Assembly: GCA_030142905.1 (NCBI GenBank)
Contig: JASJOG010000011.1
Span: 1,302,001 to 1,366,000 of the forward strand
Length of the DNA stretch: 64,000 nucleotides
Direction of reading: 5' to 3'
Source: Heliopora coerulea
Lineage: Eukaryota > Cnidaria > Anthozoa > Scleralcyonacea > Helioporidae
The notes below the pieces were generated by a model, which worked only from the letters and a program-made list of their open reading frames with translations, made no database searches and was not told where the DNA came from. The position numbers were made by a program, and so were the translations under genes. Position 1 is the first letter of the stretch, and every line of letters starts with the position of its first letter. This document shows positions 45,439 through 58,821 of this stretch, in pieces.

Positions 45439-45654
45439 TAAGGATATATTAATTTAACTTCCAAGTGAATCGAACCCATACCGGGTAAGTAGAGAAAAAC
45501 TCTACTTGACCGCGGCTGGGATTCGAACCCGCGACCTTCGGACTAGTAAACCGAAGGTCGCGGGTTCGAATTCCAGCCGCGGTCAAGTAGAGTTTTTCTC
45601 TACTTACCCGGTATGGTTTCGATTCACTTGGAAGTTGTATTAATATATCCTTAT
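45439..45654. repeat. Palindrome built on a tRNA 3' half
   Basis: Arms 45439-45541 and about 45551-45654 are nearly identical inverted copies. Each ends, towards the centre, in a tRNA 3'-half-like sequence (CCGAAGGTCGCGGGTTCGAA, then TTCCAGCCGCGGTCA) that starts at about the anticodon loop. The centre is ACTAGTAAA. AT-rich flanks ATATATTAAT lie at both ends. Confidence 0.7.
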
Positions 45655-45838
45655 ACATATATATATAATGTAGCTGTTTGGTCTCTGAAAAGGAGAGTTA
45701 GACATTAACCAAACAGACTATATATATATATATATAAAATCATCAAAAGCACGCTCAACATAAAGTTTAATAATAATACTACAACAATACATATATAATA
45801 CTATATAATACAATATATAATACACAACAAAATTCTTG

Positions 45839-45912
45839 TCCGTTCTGTATCGGGATATAACCAGGTACAACACGTCTTGTATCTGGTTATGTATATCCCG
45901 ATACAGAACGGA
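45839..45912. repeat. Short palindrome GTCCGTTCTGTATCGGGATA
   Basis: GTCCGTTCTGTATCGGGATA followed by TAACCAG, then its inverted copy after about 20 bp; one arm has a two-base insertion. It lies in an AT-rich stretch with a TA microsatellite at 45718-45735. Confidence 0.65.
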
Positions 45913-48900
45913 CACAAATTTTGTAAATTGCTTCTAGAACACTGGTTAATAAGTTATAAAACAGAAAGTTATCAGAGGAAAAGTTGCCCAAAATAGTTGC
46001 ACGTGGAGTTGGAGTTCCGGGGTTTTTTCTGTATTTTTTACGGCGCATTTTGTGCCATTTTAAACCAAACCTTTATAATTCAGAGATTATCAAATAGGGA
46101 CAAAATTTCGGAAAGTTCAGAAATTCCTCGACGTATTTTTCTGACCTCTTACTTTAATCAACGTGTCCAGCTTAATCTTAACTGACCGGGTCCACTTAGT
46201 CTTTGACAGTGAAACAGTCCATTTCGCAATAGGAAATTCCATGACGTTGAATGTTTTCATCCACTTAGTTCAAACAGCGAGTCTTGGCGTAAAATATTAA
46301 CCTCAACTGGCCACTTCTGTCACTCTGGTAAGTGGCTGCGTCATGTGCCCTTGACGTTGTGTTTGTCCGGCCACTTCAGTTGGTGTTCCAACGTAAAATT
46401 CGGCTGACCACTTTTCATACTTAAACAAGTGGCTAAGTAACAGCTTGAAAGCAAACAATCAATCCAGGCTTCCTGTTGTCAAAATAGTGGAGGATAATGT
46501 CGGTAAATGTAAGCAACGGCCTCGAACGAACTCGGCGTCTTCCTGTGGGGCGGCATTTCACGAAATATTTTTAGCTAACGTTATAGCGTTTGAAGAAAAC
46601 CGCGTAAAAAGGCGAATGTTATTTCTCCGTGCCTGTAATCCTTCCAAGCAATCCCGGCCTGATTACATTGACAGAACACACCGCCTTCTGCGGTCTGTAA
46701 TACACAAGTAAAAAAACTCAGTTTGTTGCACATTTTATTTACAACAGGAGTCGGTAGTCTAAAATTACCATGGCGCTGTTTCAACAAGCGGTTGTACAAG
46801 CTTCTTTTCACCTTTCTAGCAACTTAAGTTCAAGAACCACCCAAGTAATATCAGACTGGAGATAACTTATACTAAGTTGGATGCAGTCAATCTTGATTGG
46901 ATGCACTCAAATCGCAAAAACTTGCGTCAGACTTGAAAACAAGGCGCTTCAAGAGGATGCGCGAAAATCTCGGGAGCGTCTCCTTCGACAAGCCTGTTAT
47001 AAGTTTGCTACAAGTTTGCTGCAAGTTAGTCACAACTAATGCGTTCTTACGTTTGCATTTCTGAGTACACGTTGCTATGAAAACGTGGAAATGGTCTGAG
47101 TTATCTGTAGCCTTACGGAATATTGATGGCTTATTCCTTTTTGGATTGTGTTTTTCAATGACAAACTTGACCGAGAGAGCAAGCCAATTTTTAAAGCCTT
47201 CTTGAACGAAAGATAAAATGCAGCATTGTCACTGAAAATTATCCTACAGTTTTGTATTGTCGAAGTGCTCCCGTTGAGACTTCAAAATGATATTGTTTAA
47301 TAACTCTAATAATTATATCCAAATTAAAGTGGACGTTAATTTAACCTGGACATGATGTGCATTCAGTTCTACAAAGAAATAGTCGGCACATCTTGCCTAA
47401 ACTATGGGCACATATCCAGTATCTTGTCTCAGTTCACTCCATGTTTTCAACTGGTTTTCTCTGCTTGTAGTCCTAGATCCACCTGTGTGCCATGAATCGG
47501 CAGTCATATTCTTGACTGAAGAAAACACTACGCCCCGTTCAACCATGTGCAAATTCATTTCACCCTTTGTAATGAAGTGATTCAAAATGCTTGTGGGACG
47601 GTAAGCCACGTGGATATTTACATAAGCACCCAAGTTTCGTAATCAAAAGGATGTGCAAGAGCATTCCTGCCTTTTATGAAGAACAATTTGTTTTGGTTAG
47701 CTCAATTTGAACGACAAGGCCGTTCATTGAAGAATAAATAAACCATGACTGGAATGAGTCGCAAATACTAGTGAAGCTGTTGTCTACCAAAAAAAGCACC
47801 GACTAATTTAAGTGGGCGCAATGCTTATGTAAATCTACTTTTTGCGGTTAATTTTCCAAAACGGCCGTGATTTTAAGATACTTGAGCATAGTTCAAGCTA
47901 TGACGCACAAAATAAGCGCAGTACAACACCTACGTCACGGTGTGGTGTAAATAAATGCGGTTCTTGAAACATAGAGGAAATGTTCTCTTTGCAGTAAAAA
48001 CAATCAAGTGATTTGATTATGTCAATTTTACATCGCGTGCAGTGTGCACGTCATAAGGTTAAGGAGCGAATGTCCTTGTAATGACGTCGTGATAGCACAA
48101 CGCAAGCCGCAAAGAGACTCACCTGTGTTGAAAACAAAAACATAAATTTGTGCACTTGAGCAATATGCTATCCACGGTACAGATTGAACACGTAAGGAAA
48201 ACGACGAAATGATATTTAAAAAACACTTTTAAGCAACCATTTCCTAATAGAATTTAAACACAGGAAAGAACAGGGAGTGTAATCCATGAAACAATTCAAT
48301 TAAAGAGCTAAAGATATCCATGGAGTACGAGGCCTGACCCTGACATTTTTAGAATGTACAGGAACCAATAGCTCCAAATAAAGGACTTAGCGCTCCTGGC
48401 AATTTGTAATCGCTGTTTAAAAATAAAACTCGCGTTAAAGCGCGACGTAGCTAAATTAATATCCGGACCTTAATGTCTGGAGGTCAATATCCAGACGTCA
48501 ATATTGAGGCTCGATATCAGTCCGTATCCGGTATATGAGACATATCCTTTCTCTCGAAATGGTTACATTACATTTTCATCATTCCTTACACAATCCGCGC
48601 GCGACAGAGTGGGACTCCACGACCACTCCAACTCTGGTCCATTCATCCGAATATGCATCTCATGAGTGAGACGCATCCCTTTGACACGAAACGGTCCATT
48701 ACATTCCCGTTTGACCTTAGAAGATTGTCGTAAAAATTCTGTGTCCTGCATGCGCTGACTGGTTGCCACTTGCAGGGGCTGATCCATAATTTTGAGAAAG
48801 GAGAGCCTAAATTTTTTATAATAATTCATGTCACTATGTGGCGTTTTAGAGGAAGGATTTTAATGCTACTGTCATTTCCCGTGTTTTGTGAATCTGAATT

Positions 48901-49700
48901 TCCTCCACTCACTCTTTCTTTTCTTTGTTGTTTGTTCTGATTGTCTTCGAAAATAATCGTCAGTCTTCTTGGTGGTCGACTTGGTTTAATGCTTATGTTT
49001 TGTAACCGAGAAAAAAGTCACATGACAACTAATCAAAGAGGGGACGCGTCTGATGTGCCCCCGCCTAAATCCGGCCCTGACTTGGAAAAGTTCTCGTATA
49101 ATAAATCCTCTATGTACGTCATCATACTCATTATCCATCATCGTACGTCGTCAACATACATCAATATCAAGGGCGACAATCGCTTCCTAAAAGTGGGGGG
49201 GACGGAGCCGGCCAAGTGATGTGGAAGCATTCCTTCTGAAAGTTTTTTGTTTGTTTTTTTTAATCTAATGTTTATGAAATGCCTTTTCCGACATTCTAAG
49301 ATTGGTTCTTTGGAACAACATTCATACCTTATTTTTCAATCGAAACGAAGCCATGCATTTCCTCCAAATAGCAATAAAGACGTTATAGTATGACTAAACA
49401 AAGTATTTCTGATTGTTTACAAAATGGCGTTCAAAGAAGAACGATCGGACTGTAAAATAACTTGGCAAATTTTCATAATTTGTCATGTATTCGAACCAAC
49501 AATACCTAGATAAGAATTGGGCTGAAAAAGGTTGTATCGGAAAATCGTAAAGGTAAACATGGAACCATAAGCGCCGAGGGAACAGAAATTAGGCTTCAGT
49601 TGTCATGAACTTTGCAAAAAGTGGGGGGCATAATTATATATGTATCCCCCTCTGTCCAAAAAGTGGGGGGGATATGTCCCCCGATCCCCCCCAAGATTTA
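45913..49700. other. Noncoding stretch, no gene recognised
   Basis: No recognisable exon chain. An Arg-rich frame at 46445-46711 is open only from a TTG. A minus-strand frame at 48563-48829 contains MHIRMNGPELEWSW, faintly like the C-terminal part of hAT-type transposases, but too little to call. Short G-runs (AAAAGTGGGGGG) recur at about 49190, 49619 and 49661. Confidence 0.4.
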
Positions 49701-49719
49701 CGTCCTTGATCAATATACA

Positions 49720-50235
49720 TTATTACACATCATCATGCATTCAATTGGTAGACATCAACGCACATCAATATACAGCATCGATCGTCATTATACACTAATA
49801 CACGTCATTCTATATCATCTCACATCATTTACCGTCAACTGCCATCATCCACTATCAACTGCCATCATTCACCATCATTAACCATCATCCACCGTCAACA
49901 GCCATCATCCATGGTCAACTACTATTGTCCACCATCAACTGCCATCATTCACTATCATCCACCAACAACTGCTACCATCCACCATCATTGGCCATCATTC
50001 ACCGTCTACTACCATTATCCACCATCATCAGTCATCATCTACCGTCAACTGCCATCATCCACCATCACCAGTCAGCCATCATTCACCGTCATCTGCCGTC
50101 ATGCACCCGTCAGCAGTCATCATTCACAATCAAGTGCACTCATTCACCATCAACTGCATCGTTTAACTTCAACTACCATCATTCACCATCAGCTGTCATC
50201 ATCCGCCAAAAGTCATCGTCCACAGTCAACTGCCT
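49720..50235. repeat. CATCATCCACCATCAACTGC-type minisatellite
   Basis: Degenerate tandem units of about 14 and 28 bp built from CATCAT, CCACCATC and CAACTGCC. It passes into a TGTGTCTGT-rich stretch to about 50520. Ser/His-rich open frames here are artefacts. Confidence 0.9.
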
Positions 50236-51864
50236 GTGCCCTGCCTGTGCCCTGCCTGTGCTTGTGCCATGTCTGTCTGTATCTGTGACTGTATTTGTGA
50301 CTGTGTCTGTGTCTGTCTGCGTGCGTCTCCGTGGATTTGTATGTTTATTTACGTATCTGTATCTGCATATATTTCTGTTCGTGTTCTTATGGGGTGAATG
50401 TCTATGTGTCTGTGTGTACGTCCACCCGTGTGCATGTCTATTTTTGTACCTTGGTCATTGTCTGTCTGTCCTTATGTCCGTGTTTCTGTGTGTATCTTTG
50501 TGCATTTCTTTTTGTCATACGACTGATTTAGAGCCAGCAAATTATGTAAGGTCACTTGCTTGGCCGTGCATAGAGGAGGGCAACAGGGCCAACAGGGGCT
50601 CCGAAGAACCCTAAGTACGTCTTTTTCTATTGATGATAATTACTTTATTGCCAGTATTCACAAAGTTATTTGGTACAAATGCGAAGTATAACATGAATAT
50701 TTAGCATTGCAACGCACATTTGGGTTGTAACTTTATTCTTGTTTAATTTCATACGAATGGCGGCGAGATTAGCTTATTGTATCTTTCGCTGAGGCTCGAC
50801 ATACGCTCACACTGGCAACTCACTCCTGGGCACTTTCTTCCGCATATATCCGACTGCCTCCACAAGAAAAAAAGACCTGTGAACGGCCATGGTCACTTGA
50901 AATATCGGGGGGAAAGTGTTCGATAGCAGAAGACCAGCATAATACCTTAGTTCACGGCACAGTTTTTAGGTTCATCAACGATTAATCGTTAGTACCAGTT
51001 TTCCGCGCGATATGAAAACGAGCAATAGTGGTGTCTTCGCAGAGGTCCGTCCCTTGTTTACTTCTGATCCGTTTTGTCAATCAAGCTCTTGTGCAAACCA
51101 TTCAAGCACGAACAAAATCATAATATAACGTTCTCTCACTATAACTACCAGGTTTCATGGACTTTATAACTTAAATACAATAAGTGCTAGAGCTCTATTT
51201 CTTTTCACGTCGATTTGGTTGGATTATATATCTTATATTGAAGCGAAATGGAGTAGAGCGATGTCGCCTCTGTCTCTACTACTTGGCTATATCTGTGCTT
51301 CATTACACGAGAGATAAGGTTGTTGTCCTCACTGGGTTATATATTAAGGTACGAAATGTTTTCAATTTATTTCCTCTCAGCAACTTGTTTTTTTCATAAG
51401 TAATCAGGCTGATGAACTGCAATATGTCCAACAAGTACCGTACGTGGTTGTGTTTTTTTCGGAAACGGGATCTCGAATTACTTGAGCCGTTTTTGAATTT
51501 TTTTTCACATTTCCTCTTAATTTTTGAAGACTTTTTTTTTGGCTTATGCAATATAACAACAACAACGCTGTGAACAGTGAAGTAAACCAGAATAAATGGT
51601 AGAAAACTTGCTGACAAGTTATTCTCGACTGAGTAGCAGTCTTGCGCTTTTTAAAGCTTGTTTCTTCTAAAAACATCAGAAACATTTAAGGTATTTTCGT
51701 CAATATTAACCTTCGAAGCAATAACCCGCCCACCCTCAAAAGTGTTTATTTTTTAAGAGAAAAAAATTATCGGGCGGTTTTGTCCTGTTTAGAAGGCCAT
51801 TTTTTTAAAGAAGTAGACCATTTTCGAGGAGAGGATAGTTTGAAAACTGTTTCTTGAAAAAGCA

Positions 51865-51924
51865 CCAATCAAAAGCAGCTAAAAAGAACCAATCACTTGC
51901 ATTCTAATTAAATCCTAAGCCAAT
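51865..51924 (+). promoter_or_regulatory. Cluster of three CCAAT boxes
   Basis: CCAAT at 51865-51869, 51889-51893 and 51920-51924, all in + orientation within 60 bp. This is typical of NF-Y-bound promoters. CpG is frequent downstream. No coding exon could be confirmed downstream, so the promoter call is tentative. Confidence 0.35.
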
Positions 51925-53278
51925 AGGAATACGAATCCATATCGCGCCACAACGTGTTAAGTCTTGATACCTTTTCAAGCCTTCATTTAGTGCGCGATGT
52001 TTGAAGAAGAAAGGTTGGTTTCGTTACCATTGACTTAACTCGACGAAAAGCAAGCGAAATTCTACTTTGGTACCAACGTAAAGCAAAGATATTTGGTCGG
52101 GAAGCCGCCTTGGCAGTTTGGAAAGGTGTACTATTAAGTTTTTTCCCATATTTCTTGTTTAAATCTTTTGTCTTCGGCCGATACGAGAATGCGCCACAAG
52201 TTTTGCATTGGAGTTCGTTTTTCGCTTAGTTTCATTTCTTCTTTCAACAAACGATAGGGAAGTGCATTTGATCATTTTAGAAGTGTCTTGAAAATTTTGG
52301 GCGAAAATTTTTTCGAAAAATTTCTGGCCTGAAGCCAAACTTTCGTTCAAGTGAGAGCTCTTTCATGCACAACTGTTCGATAGACAGAAGGTAAACGGCC
52401 GGAGAAAAGCGTTGGAAATGGTTTTTGAACGGACTTGAAGCAATTTTCATACCTTTTTAGGAAAATTTAGTGCGAAACTCCTGGTTTGAAGTTCGAATTC
52501 TTTATGGACAGTGTGTTCTATGTATAGCTGTTACGTACGGACGAAGTACAATCTTTACGCGGGACATGGAGTTCGTCTTACACTGCGGAGGTATTTTTGA
52601 ACAAAAAAAAAAGGTTTTTGTTCCAGTGTGACGTTTTGTTTGTTTTTCCATTCAAAATTTCTGGCGAAGTCATATTCTGAAGCCGTTCGGGAGGTGATGT
52701 CGACAGGCCTAGCAAACAATGTTTGAAAACAACATAATGCTTCCAATTTCACTGTAAACCAGCAAACCTATATTCACTTCATTACAATTTATGACCTTCG
52801 AGGCAAAAAGGAAGCTTGAACATTTCTAGCCGCTAGATTTGGAAAATTTGTCGCCAGACTTTGACCACTAATACTTCGTGTTCTGACTCTAAAACAACTA
52901 CAACAAAGCAAAGTTTACGGAATTAAAAAGAGTTCGGTTGGATGATCTAAATTCCAGACATTTTGGTGCCAGTTTTACGAAAGTTTCACTCCAGCTATCC
53001 AAGGGAACTGGTTTAACCTACTGATTCTATTGTGGTAAATTAATTTCCGTGACTCAGATTAAATATCCAGCATAACCCTTCTTCGCCTTGCTGTAACACA
53101 CTATTTAACCTTCATTTTTAGGCGGAGTGGACAATCTTCATGTTTGTATGAAAGTAAAGAGGGTTCTCCCATATTACACAAATTTCTTATCTTTTCGAAT
53201 TGATTTCTGCAGGCAGTAATCAGCTTTTTTTGATTGGTCAATTCTGCTATCTGTTGTTGACTACACTGATGCTTGTAA

Positions 53279-53512
53279 TGGTTATTGTACCGTATGCAGT
53301 CTAAATCAATAAATATTGAATATTGAAAGTTCAAAACAACATCTATTTTACTATCTATGGTTCACATTAATAGGATAACCAACAGCTGAATTTATGCAAA
53401 TGGTTATTGTACTGAATGCAGTCTAAATCGATAACCACTCAGTATTATAGTGAGAGACAAAATATTATACCGTTTGCAGTCTAAATCAATAAATATTGAA
53501 TATTAAAGTAAG
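53279..53512. repeat. Three copies of a ~40-50-bp unit
   Basis: GGTTATTGTACCGTATGCAG and TCTAAATCAATAAATATTGA (53279-53330), a diverged copy at 53401-53436 and a third at 53464-53512. Confidence 0.65.
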
Positions 53513-53591
53513 AAAGAAAATTATCATTATTTTGATATTTAGTAGACCAGGTTCTTATTTTAGGCTACAAAGTGTTGACAACCTGTGAATG

Positions 53592-53654
53592 AAGTGCCAA
53601 GGTGAGGGGTGAAGTGGAAACGGCCGATTCACTTTGCCCCTTAGCTTGGCACTT
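53592..53654 (+). ncRNA. Candidate microRNA-like hairpin
   Basis: Left arm 53592-53616 (AAGTGCCAAGGTGAGGGGTG...) pairs with right arm 53630-53654 (...GCTTGGCACTT) over 25 positions with one G-G mismatch and three G-U pairs; the loop is 13 nt. Pairing continues with wobbles for several bases beyond the stem. The near-perfect duplex is compatible with cnidarian microRNAs, but a tiny MITE would look the same. No expression evidence. Confidence 0.3.
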
Positions 53655-53966
53655 TGTGCATAAGTCATCAGCACCTTGTGATCAAGAATGAGGACCTGGC
53701 CAAATAAATATCTTAATGTGAATTTCATTCTTATTTTGAGCTTTTTAATAGCAGGATTAACTCCAGGTAGTACTATTTGCAATAGGTTGGTTCTTCTACC
53801 AGTTGTTGGTGAAATTCCTCTTCTAGCAGCTTAGGAAAGAATAGTTTGTAATGGTTTAATGCTTCCATTAGGTGTTGCATATGCTCATACTTGGTCATCT
53901 CATTTATGAATATTTACTGTAAGTTCATATGTTTTCACCAGCTGTTGGGGACGTACACTTAACCCG

Positions 53967-55890
53967 AAATGATGTATGTCTCTTTAACTAGGGAAGTCAT
54001 AACATGACAATATGTGTTTGAATCAACTTAAAGAAAAAAACAAAACAAAAAAAAAAAAGAAAAACAACAAACAAACCTGAAACCCTGCAATGTACTGCAC
54101 AGTAATTAATATCAAAACTGGCAACTGTTATGGGAGAACCCTGTATATTTATCATGGATCACTGGATAATAAAGGACATCTACTTACTGGCAACTGTTAT
54201 AGGAGAACCTTGAATATTTATCATGGATTATTGGATAATAAAGGACATGTACTGATTGGATTAAATTGTATTTGGATTATGGATCCAGGGATATATTTTC
54301 ACATCTAATGGATGGAGCTGGAGCTCAGGATTGATACTTACAACATTTTATGACAAGCAAAGTGGAATCAAAAGGTTAGAATCCTGGTGGCAAAATATTT
54401 AAGGCGTGATGGTTTAGAGTAGAATGGCTAGGGTTAGAGCAGTCAGGCAGGACAAGAAAAGTTATACCAGATATGTGATGGAATCTAAACTCCTTCCATA
54501 ACTGGTATACCTTTTTTTGGGATAGGTAACTGGGTATAATTGTACCCATCATCTCCTGGTGGAAATCAACAGACTTGGTGGAATTCATCCTTCACTGGAT
54601 AACAATCTTCAGGGTAGGTTGTCTTCTGGTGAAGACAATTAATCTACTTATTTAATTAATTTATATGTTGCTAAATGGAAAAATTAAGAAATTGAGGCCC
54701 AATTTAAGGTTCATATTCTTTATTAAGCTATTTTATTCATGTGCATGCATAAACAAATTTGTTTTGATGCTCTGCTGCAGCAATTGCAAAGAAAAAAAAA
54801 AGCCTTTTATGAAAAGAACAATTAAACCATGTGATGGTGATGATAATGTTGGTGCTGTCTGGAGATCAAAAAGCATGAATACAAATTTTTTTCAAGTATA
54901 TGCCAATCATTTGCAGCTAGATGCTCACTTGTGGACAAATTGCCAAGCATTTCTCTGTGATCATAAGTGTGCAAGCAGAAAATCTTATTTGGGTGTCAGG
55001 AGGTACTAAGTAAAGAAAGAACTCTTAATTGGCCAGTGCAAAACGGTTGATTGGCAAGAACTAAACTGCAAATTTCTGAATATTTCGATTTGACTAAGTG
55101 ATAAGGTATTTATGCAAAGTGATAGTATATTTTTAAGAAATTAAAGTTAATTTACTGTAATTGTTGTGTGTGTGTGGCTCTTTCTATCCTAACTTTGGAG
55201 ATCTACTGCAACTCGTGGAACTGGTCATCCATCATCTCATTTGGATTCCAGGTGTGTTCATAATGCATTTTTCTTAGAGAGCAGGCTGGAAACTTTATCA
55301 GATAGACAAGGTTTAATAATTATTTAGGGTAACAGGAACAAAACTAGCCAAGTTACTGAAGGAAATGGGATTCATTTCCTGGTGATGTGCTTGGAAAGTG
55401 TTCCTTGTAATTTTGTTGGCAGGCCACCAGGATGGTAGATCATCCCTATGAGTTTTGCTTTCATGTGAAGGGAGCTACAGAACTTTACATGGTGGCTTAA
55501 TTCATGAGTTGATCTTCGGTAGTTTAAACATAACTTAATATGTAGCTAGTTGTGGGTGTGTCCTTCCCATGCCCACAGGTATACAATCATGTATTACCTA
55601 AAAATTTAGAAAATCAAACTTATCCTTGATCCTGAGACTTGTTTTACATTGTCACTACAAAGCAAAACATGTTGATGGTTCCTGAGGATTAGTGGATAAA
55701 TTGCAGCTTTTTCTAGGGCGTTCGGTCGTTTATACATAGTTGCTAGGATGTTTCATCATCTATGCACTTCACAAAATAAGGCGTTCAGTTAGAAGCATCT
55801 GATCTACAATATTAGTGCTGGTAATTAAACTATTGCATTAATTTGTGACAATTTCAATAAATAAACTTGGAAAAATTGTTGTCTTGTGTA
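53967..55890 (+). repeat. 1.9-kb direct duplication, copy 1
   Basis: Nearly the same sequence recurs at 59056-60992. The copy contains an internal tandem pair of about 65 bp (GGCAACTGTTATGGGAGAAC and GGCAACTGTTATAGGAGAAC) and ends in AATAAATAAACTTGG followed by a GT-rich stretch, like a transcript 3' end. A 114-codon frame at 54665-55009 is not conserved as protein: every codon difference from copy 2 in the part I compared changes the residue. Confidence 0.85.
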
Positions 55891-58783
55891 GTTTTTTCTA
55901 TATTTGTTCCATGTTTTCCAATCTGCATTCAAGTAAAATCATTTGTATGGCAAATACACAAAAATGTTATAATGCCAGTAAATTACTATGAGTAGAATCA
56001 TATCCTTGCAGAAATCATATGAAGAAACATCAATTTTCATCTCACACATGCCTGCTAGTACTAAAGTGACCATACAGCAAACACAGGCAAACCAAATTTC
56101 TTGAACATTTGCACATATGAATGCAACATCTTCCATAAAATTTCCTAAAATAAATTACAAAAATATCTCTGTAGAAGTGGAGTATGTTCATAAGTATGAA
56201 TCAGTACAATGGAAATTCTTTGAAAATGCAGAATATAAATCATTCTAGACTATTACCAGGATATTTTCACATTAGTATATAAGATACATGTTTCCTACAT
56301 ACAAAACTGCCTGTGAAATTAACAAGTGAATGAACTTTTTGTGAACAAGTTGCTCTAAATAAGTTGTGATGATTTAAAAAAAGTTTTTTCATTCATTGTT
56401 AGTGTGAAACACAATTAACAAGCCTTTTCTTCTTTATTTTGAACACTGTAAATTAGTTAAAAATTTAGAAATATCTGATCAATAAAAATGAAAGTTTCTC
56501 AGTTGTTGTTGATCTCATGTTCTTAGTATAAGTTAAAACATTGATCCGTATTGTTTAAGGAGTTGAGAGTTCACTGTTTTAAAATAAAGTTATAGTCTAG
56601 TTGATGTCATTTCTTGTGCCAAATAATTTTTCTCTTTTGAATGATGGTGAATTAGATGAATATTCAGAAATCACCTAAAGCTTCCATATTGGTGATCACA
56701 TTTTGCATAAGGCCAGACAGCATTCTTTCATGTTAAACAATTTCAATGATGACCCTCATAAATAGCTAAGTGTTGGTCATGGTGAAATAAAAATAAGCAA
56801 AACAAATGGTTTGAATCTGTTCAATTGTGTGTGCATAGTGAACAATATTTTATTTCCTGTTTCTGTTAATAATTGTTGACTTGAAATGAACAAATAAAAA
56901 GAAATAAAGTTTGTGTTTTGGGATCTTGATTTAACTGTTCTTGTATGACATGCTCAACTATAAAATAATTCCACTGTGTATAAAAATTATATTAGTTCAC
57001 CTACAGTATGTTTTTCTTGGGCATGGTGGTTATGACAACTATTAGAATTCTACTGCATGAACTTGTTAATGCTAAATCCTCAATTATATTAATCACATGT
57101 TAGTTAATGTTTATATACTTTAGATAATTAATTATTGTTGGTAAAACTCTAAAATTAGCCATTCTGCAAAAATAATCACAGTGATTCAAGAGATGAACAA
57201 AACTGCAAAAATGTCTTCTCACTGCAGATACTATTTGGGTAATAAGGAGATGACTGAGGTTAGATTTTGTTACAATTCTGAAGAGATCTTGTCAAATTTA
57301 AGTTTGTTTAGTCCTGTCATCTACAGTAAATAACAATATAACTTTGTAAACTGAGAAAAGTAATTGTTGTATCTGAACTAATAAATGTATCTCTTTCAAC
57401 TTTAAGGCTTTTCAAAATAATGTAAACCTTTCAAGAACTGATTGAGAAAGCATAACTAATTGTATTTTTTCCTTCTTTTCTTCATAGGTTTAATGACCAG
57501 AACAATGCTGGATCATCATTAGAATTACCAAAACTATAAAAAGGGATAAAACTCAAAGGGAACACTCTACTGATTGTGATTTTTCTTCTATTTTAGGTTC
57601 TGAATATGACAAAAAATAAAGCTAATCAATGACAACTCATCTGGTAAACATACTTCATTGGAATGCAGGCAAGTAGCAAGTTATTATACAAGTAAGTTAA
57701 ATTGTAATTGACAAACAACTGCTTCAAAGTACCATTAATTGGTATTTTAGTTTATTAACTAGTTTGAAGTTGGCTAATTGCCAACTTTGTTATTATTTAA
57801 CACTAATTAAGCTTTGATGCTAAATGGATTGGAGCAAAATATTGCATGCTGAAGAAGGTGTAGTTGTCTAGTACTTAAGTGGTAGTATAGGGAGTTATTT
57901 TTGATCCAATGAGCTTGTCCATTCAAAGTTAATGGTACAGTCTTGTAGTTTGATTTGAGCAAGTAATTACACAAGAAAAATTAGGCTGTTTACAAGTATT
58001 TCACAGTCTTTCTTGATTATCTTGTGCATGGCCTTACTCATTCATTTTATAATTATAACTACTTAATGCCACAAATACTTGCTGTTTGATGTTTGTTGTT
58101 GGGCTTTTCAACTGTTTAGAGGTTCTAAACAACATACTGTTTCATTGAATTTGTAAATTTCTAATTGAATTGGTAAATTCCAAGATATGCATCTTGGAAT
58201 GTTGTCACTGTTAGAAACATTACTTTACAGTGAAGCACATGTTGGTACATGTAATATTATCATACCAATAAATGCAAAAATGGCTGCTGGGTGTTAACTT
58301 AACCTTTTGTTATGTTTAGGGATATCTGCATTGAGATGTCAAGAATCAGGGTTCTCCCTAAAAATTGAATACTACCAAATATTTTGATGACAGTAACTTT
58401 CTGATGAAAAGAGAATTTTTAAATTGTTCATCATGAGTTTTTCACAATGAAAAAGACTTTAGTAAGATTTATTCTACAAACTGAAGAAAGGCATTCATGT
58501 TTTGTTCCTACATCAAATAATTATGTGCCAGGCCTTCTGAATTACTTCAAAATTAAGGAAACAGCTTTATTGACTCCAGAATCCTGCTTGGGTTCTACCC
58601 AGTAAAACAAAAGGCCTATGATTTCATACCAGTGCTAAAATGATCAAAATTGAGAGTAACTGTTGCTAACTCTAGCTTTGATGAACCTGGTTTGTTCCTC
58701 AGCAAATGGTAAATAAAGGCCATTGTTATTGTCCAAAAGAGCATTGACTTTGAAATGATTAAGTTTAGCAATGTTAGAAGAGA

Positions 58784-58821
<38 letters not shown>

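Noticed and set aside
46445..46711. 88-codon Arg-rich frame
   Set aside because: Opens only from a TTG, shows no recognisable motif, and has no supporting splice or promoter signals.
48563..48829. Minus-strand frame with MHIRMNGPELEWSW, possibly a hAT transposase C-terminal fragment
   Set aside because: The resemblance is too short and from memory; no dimerisation motif or neighbouring transposase parts were found.
49911..50614. 229-codon Ser/His/Cys-rich frame
   Set aside because: Product of the CATCA minisatellite and TGTGTCTGT stretch, with no conserved domain.
51990..52120. Possible first coding exon after the CCAAT cluster (ATG at about 51998)
   Set aside because: The frame stops after 13 codons; other frames in the block look protein-like but have no start or recognisable family.
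54665..55009. 114-codon frame repeated in the duplicated copy at 59794-60111
   Set aside because: All codon differences seen between the copies change the residue and none is silent, as expected of neutral noncoding sequence.
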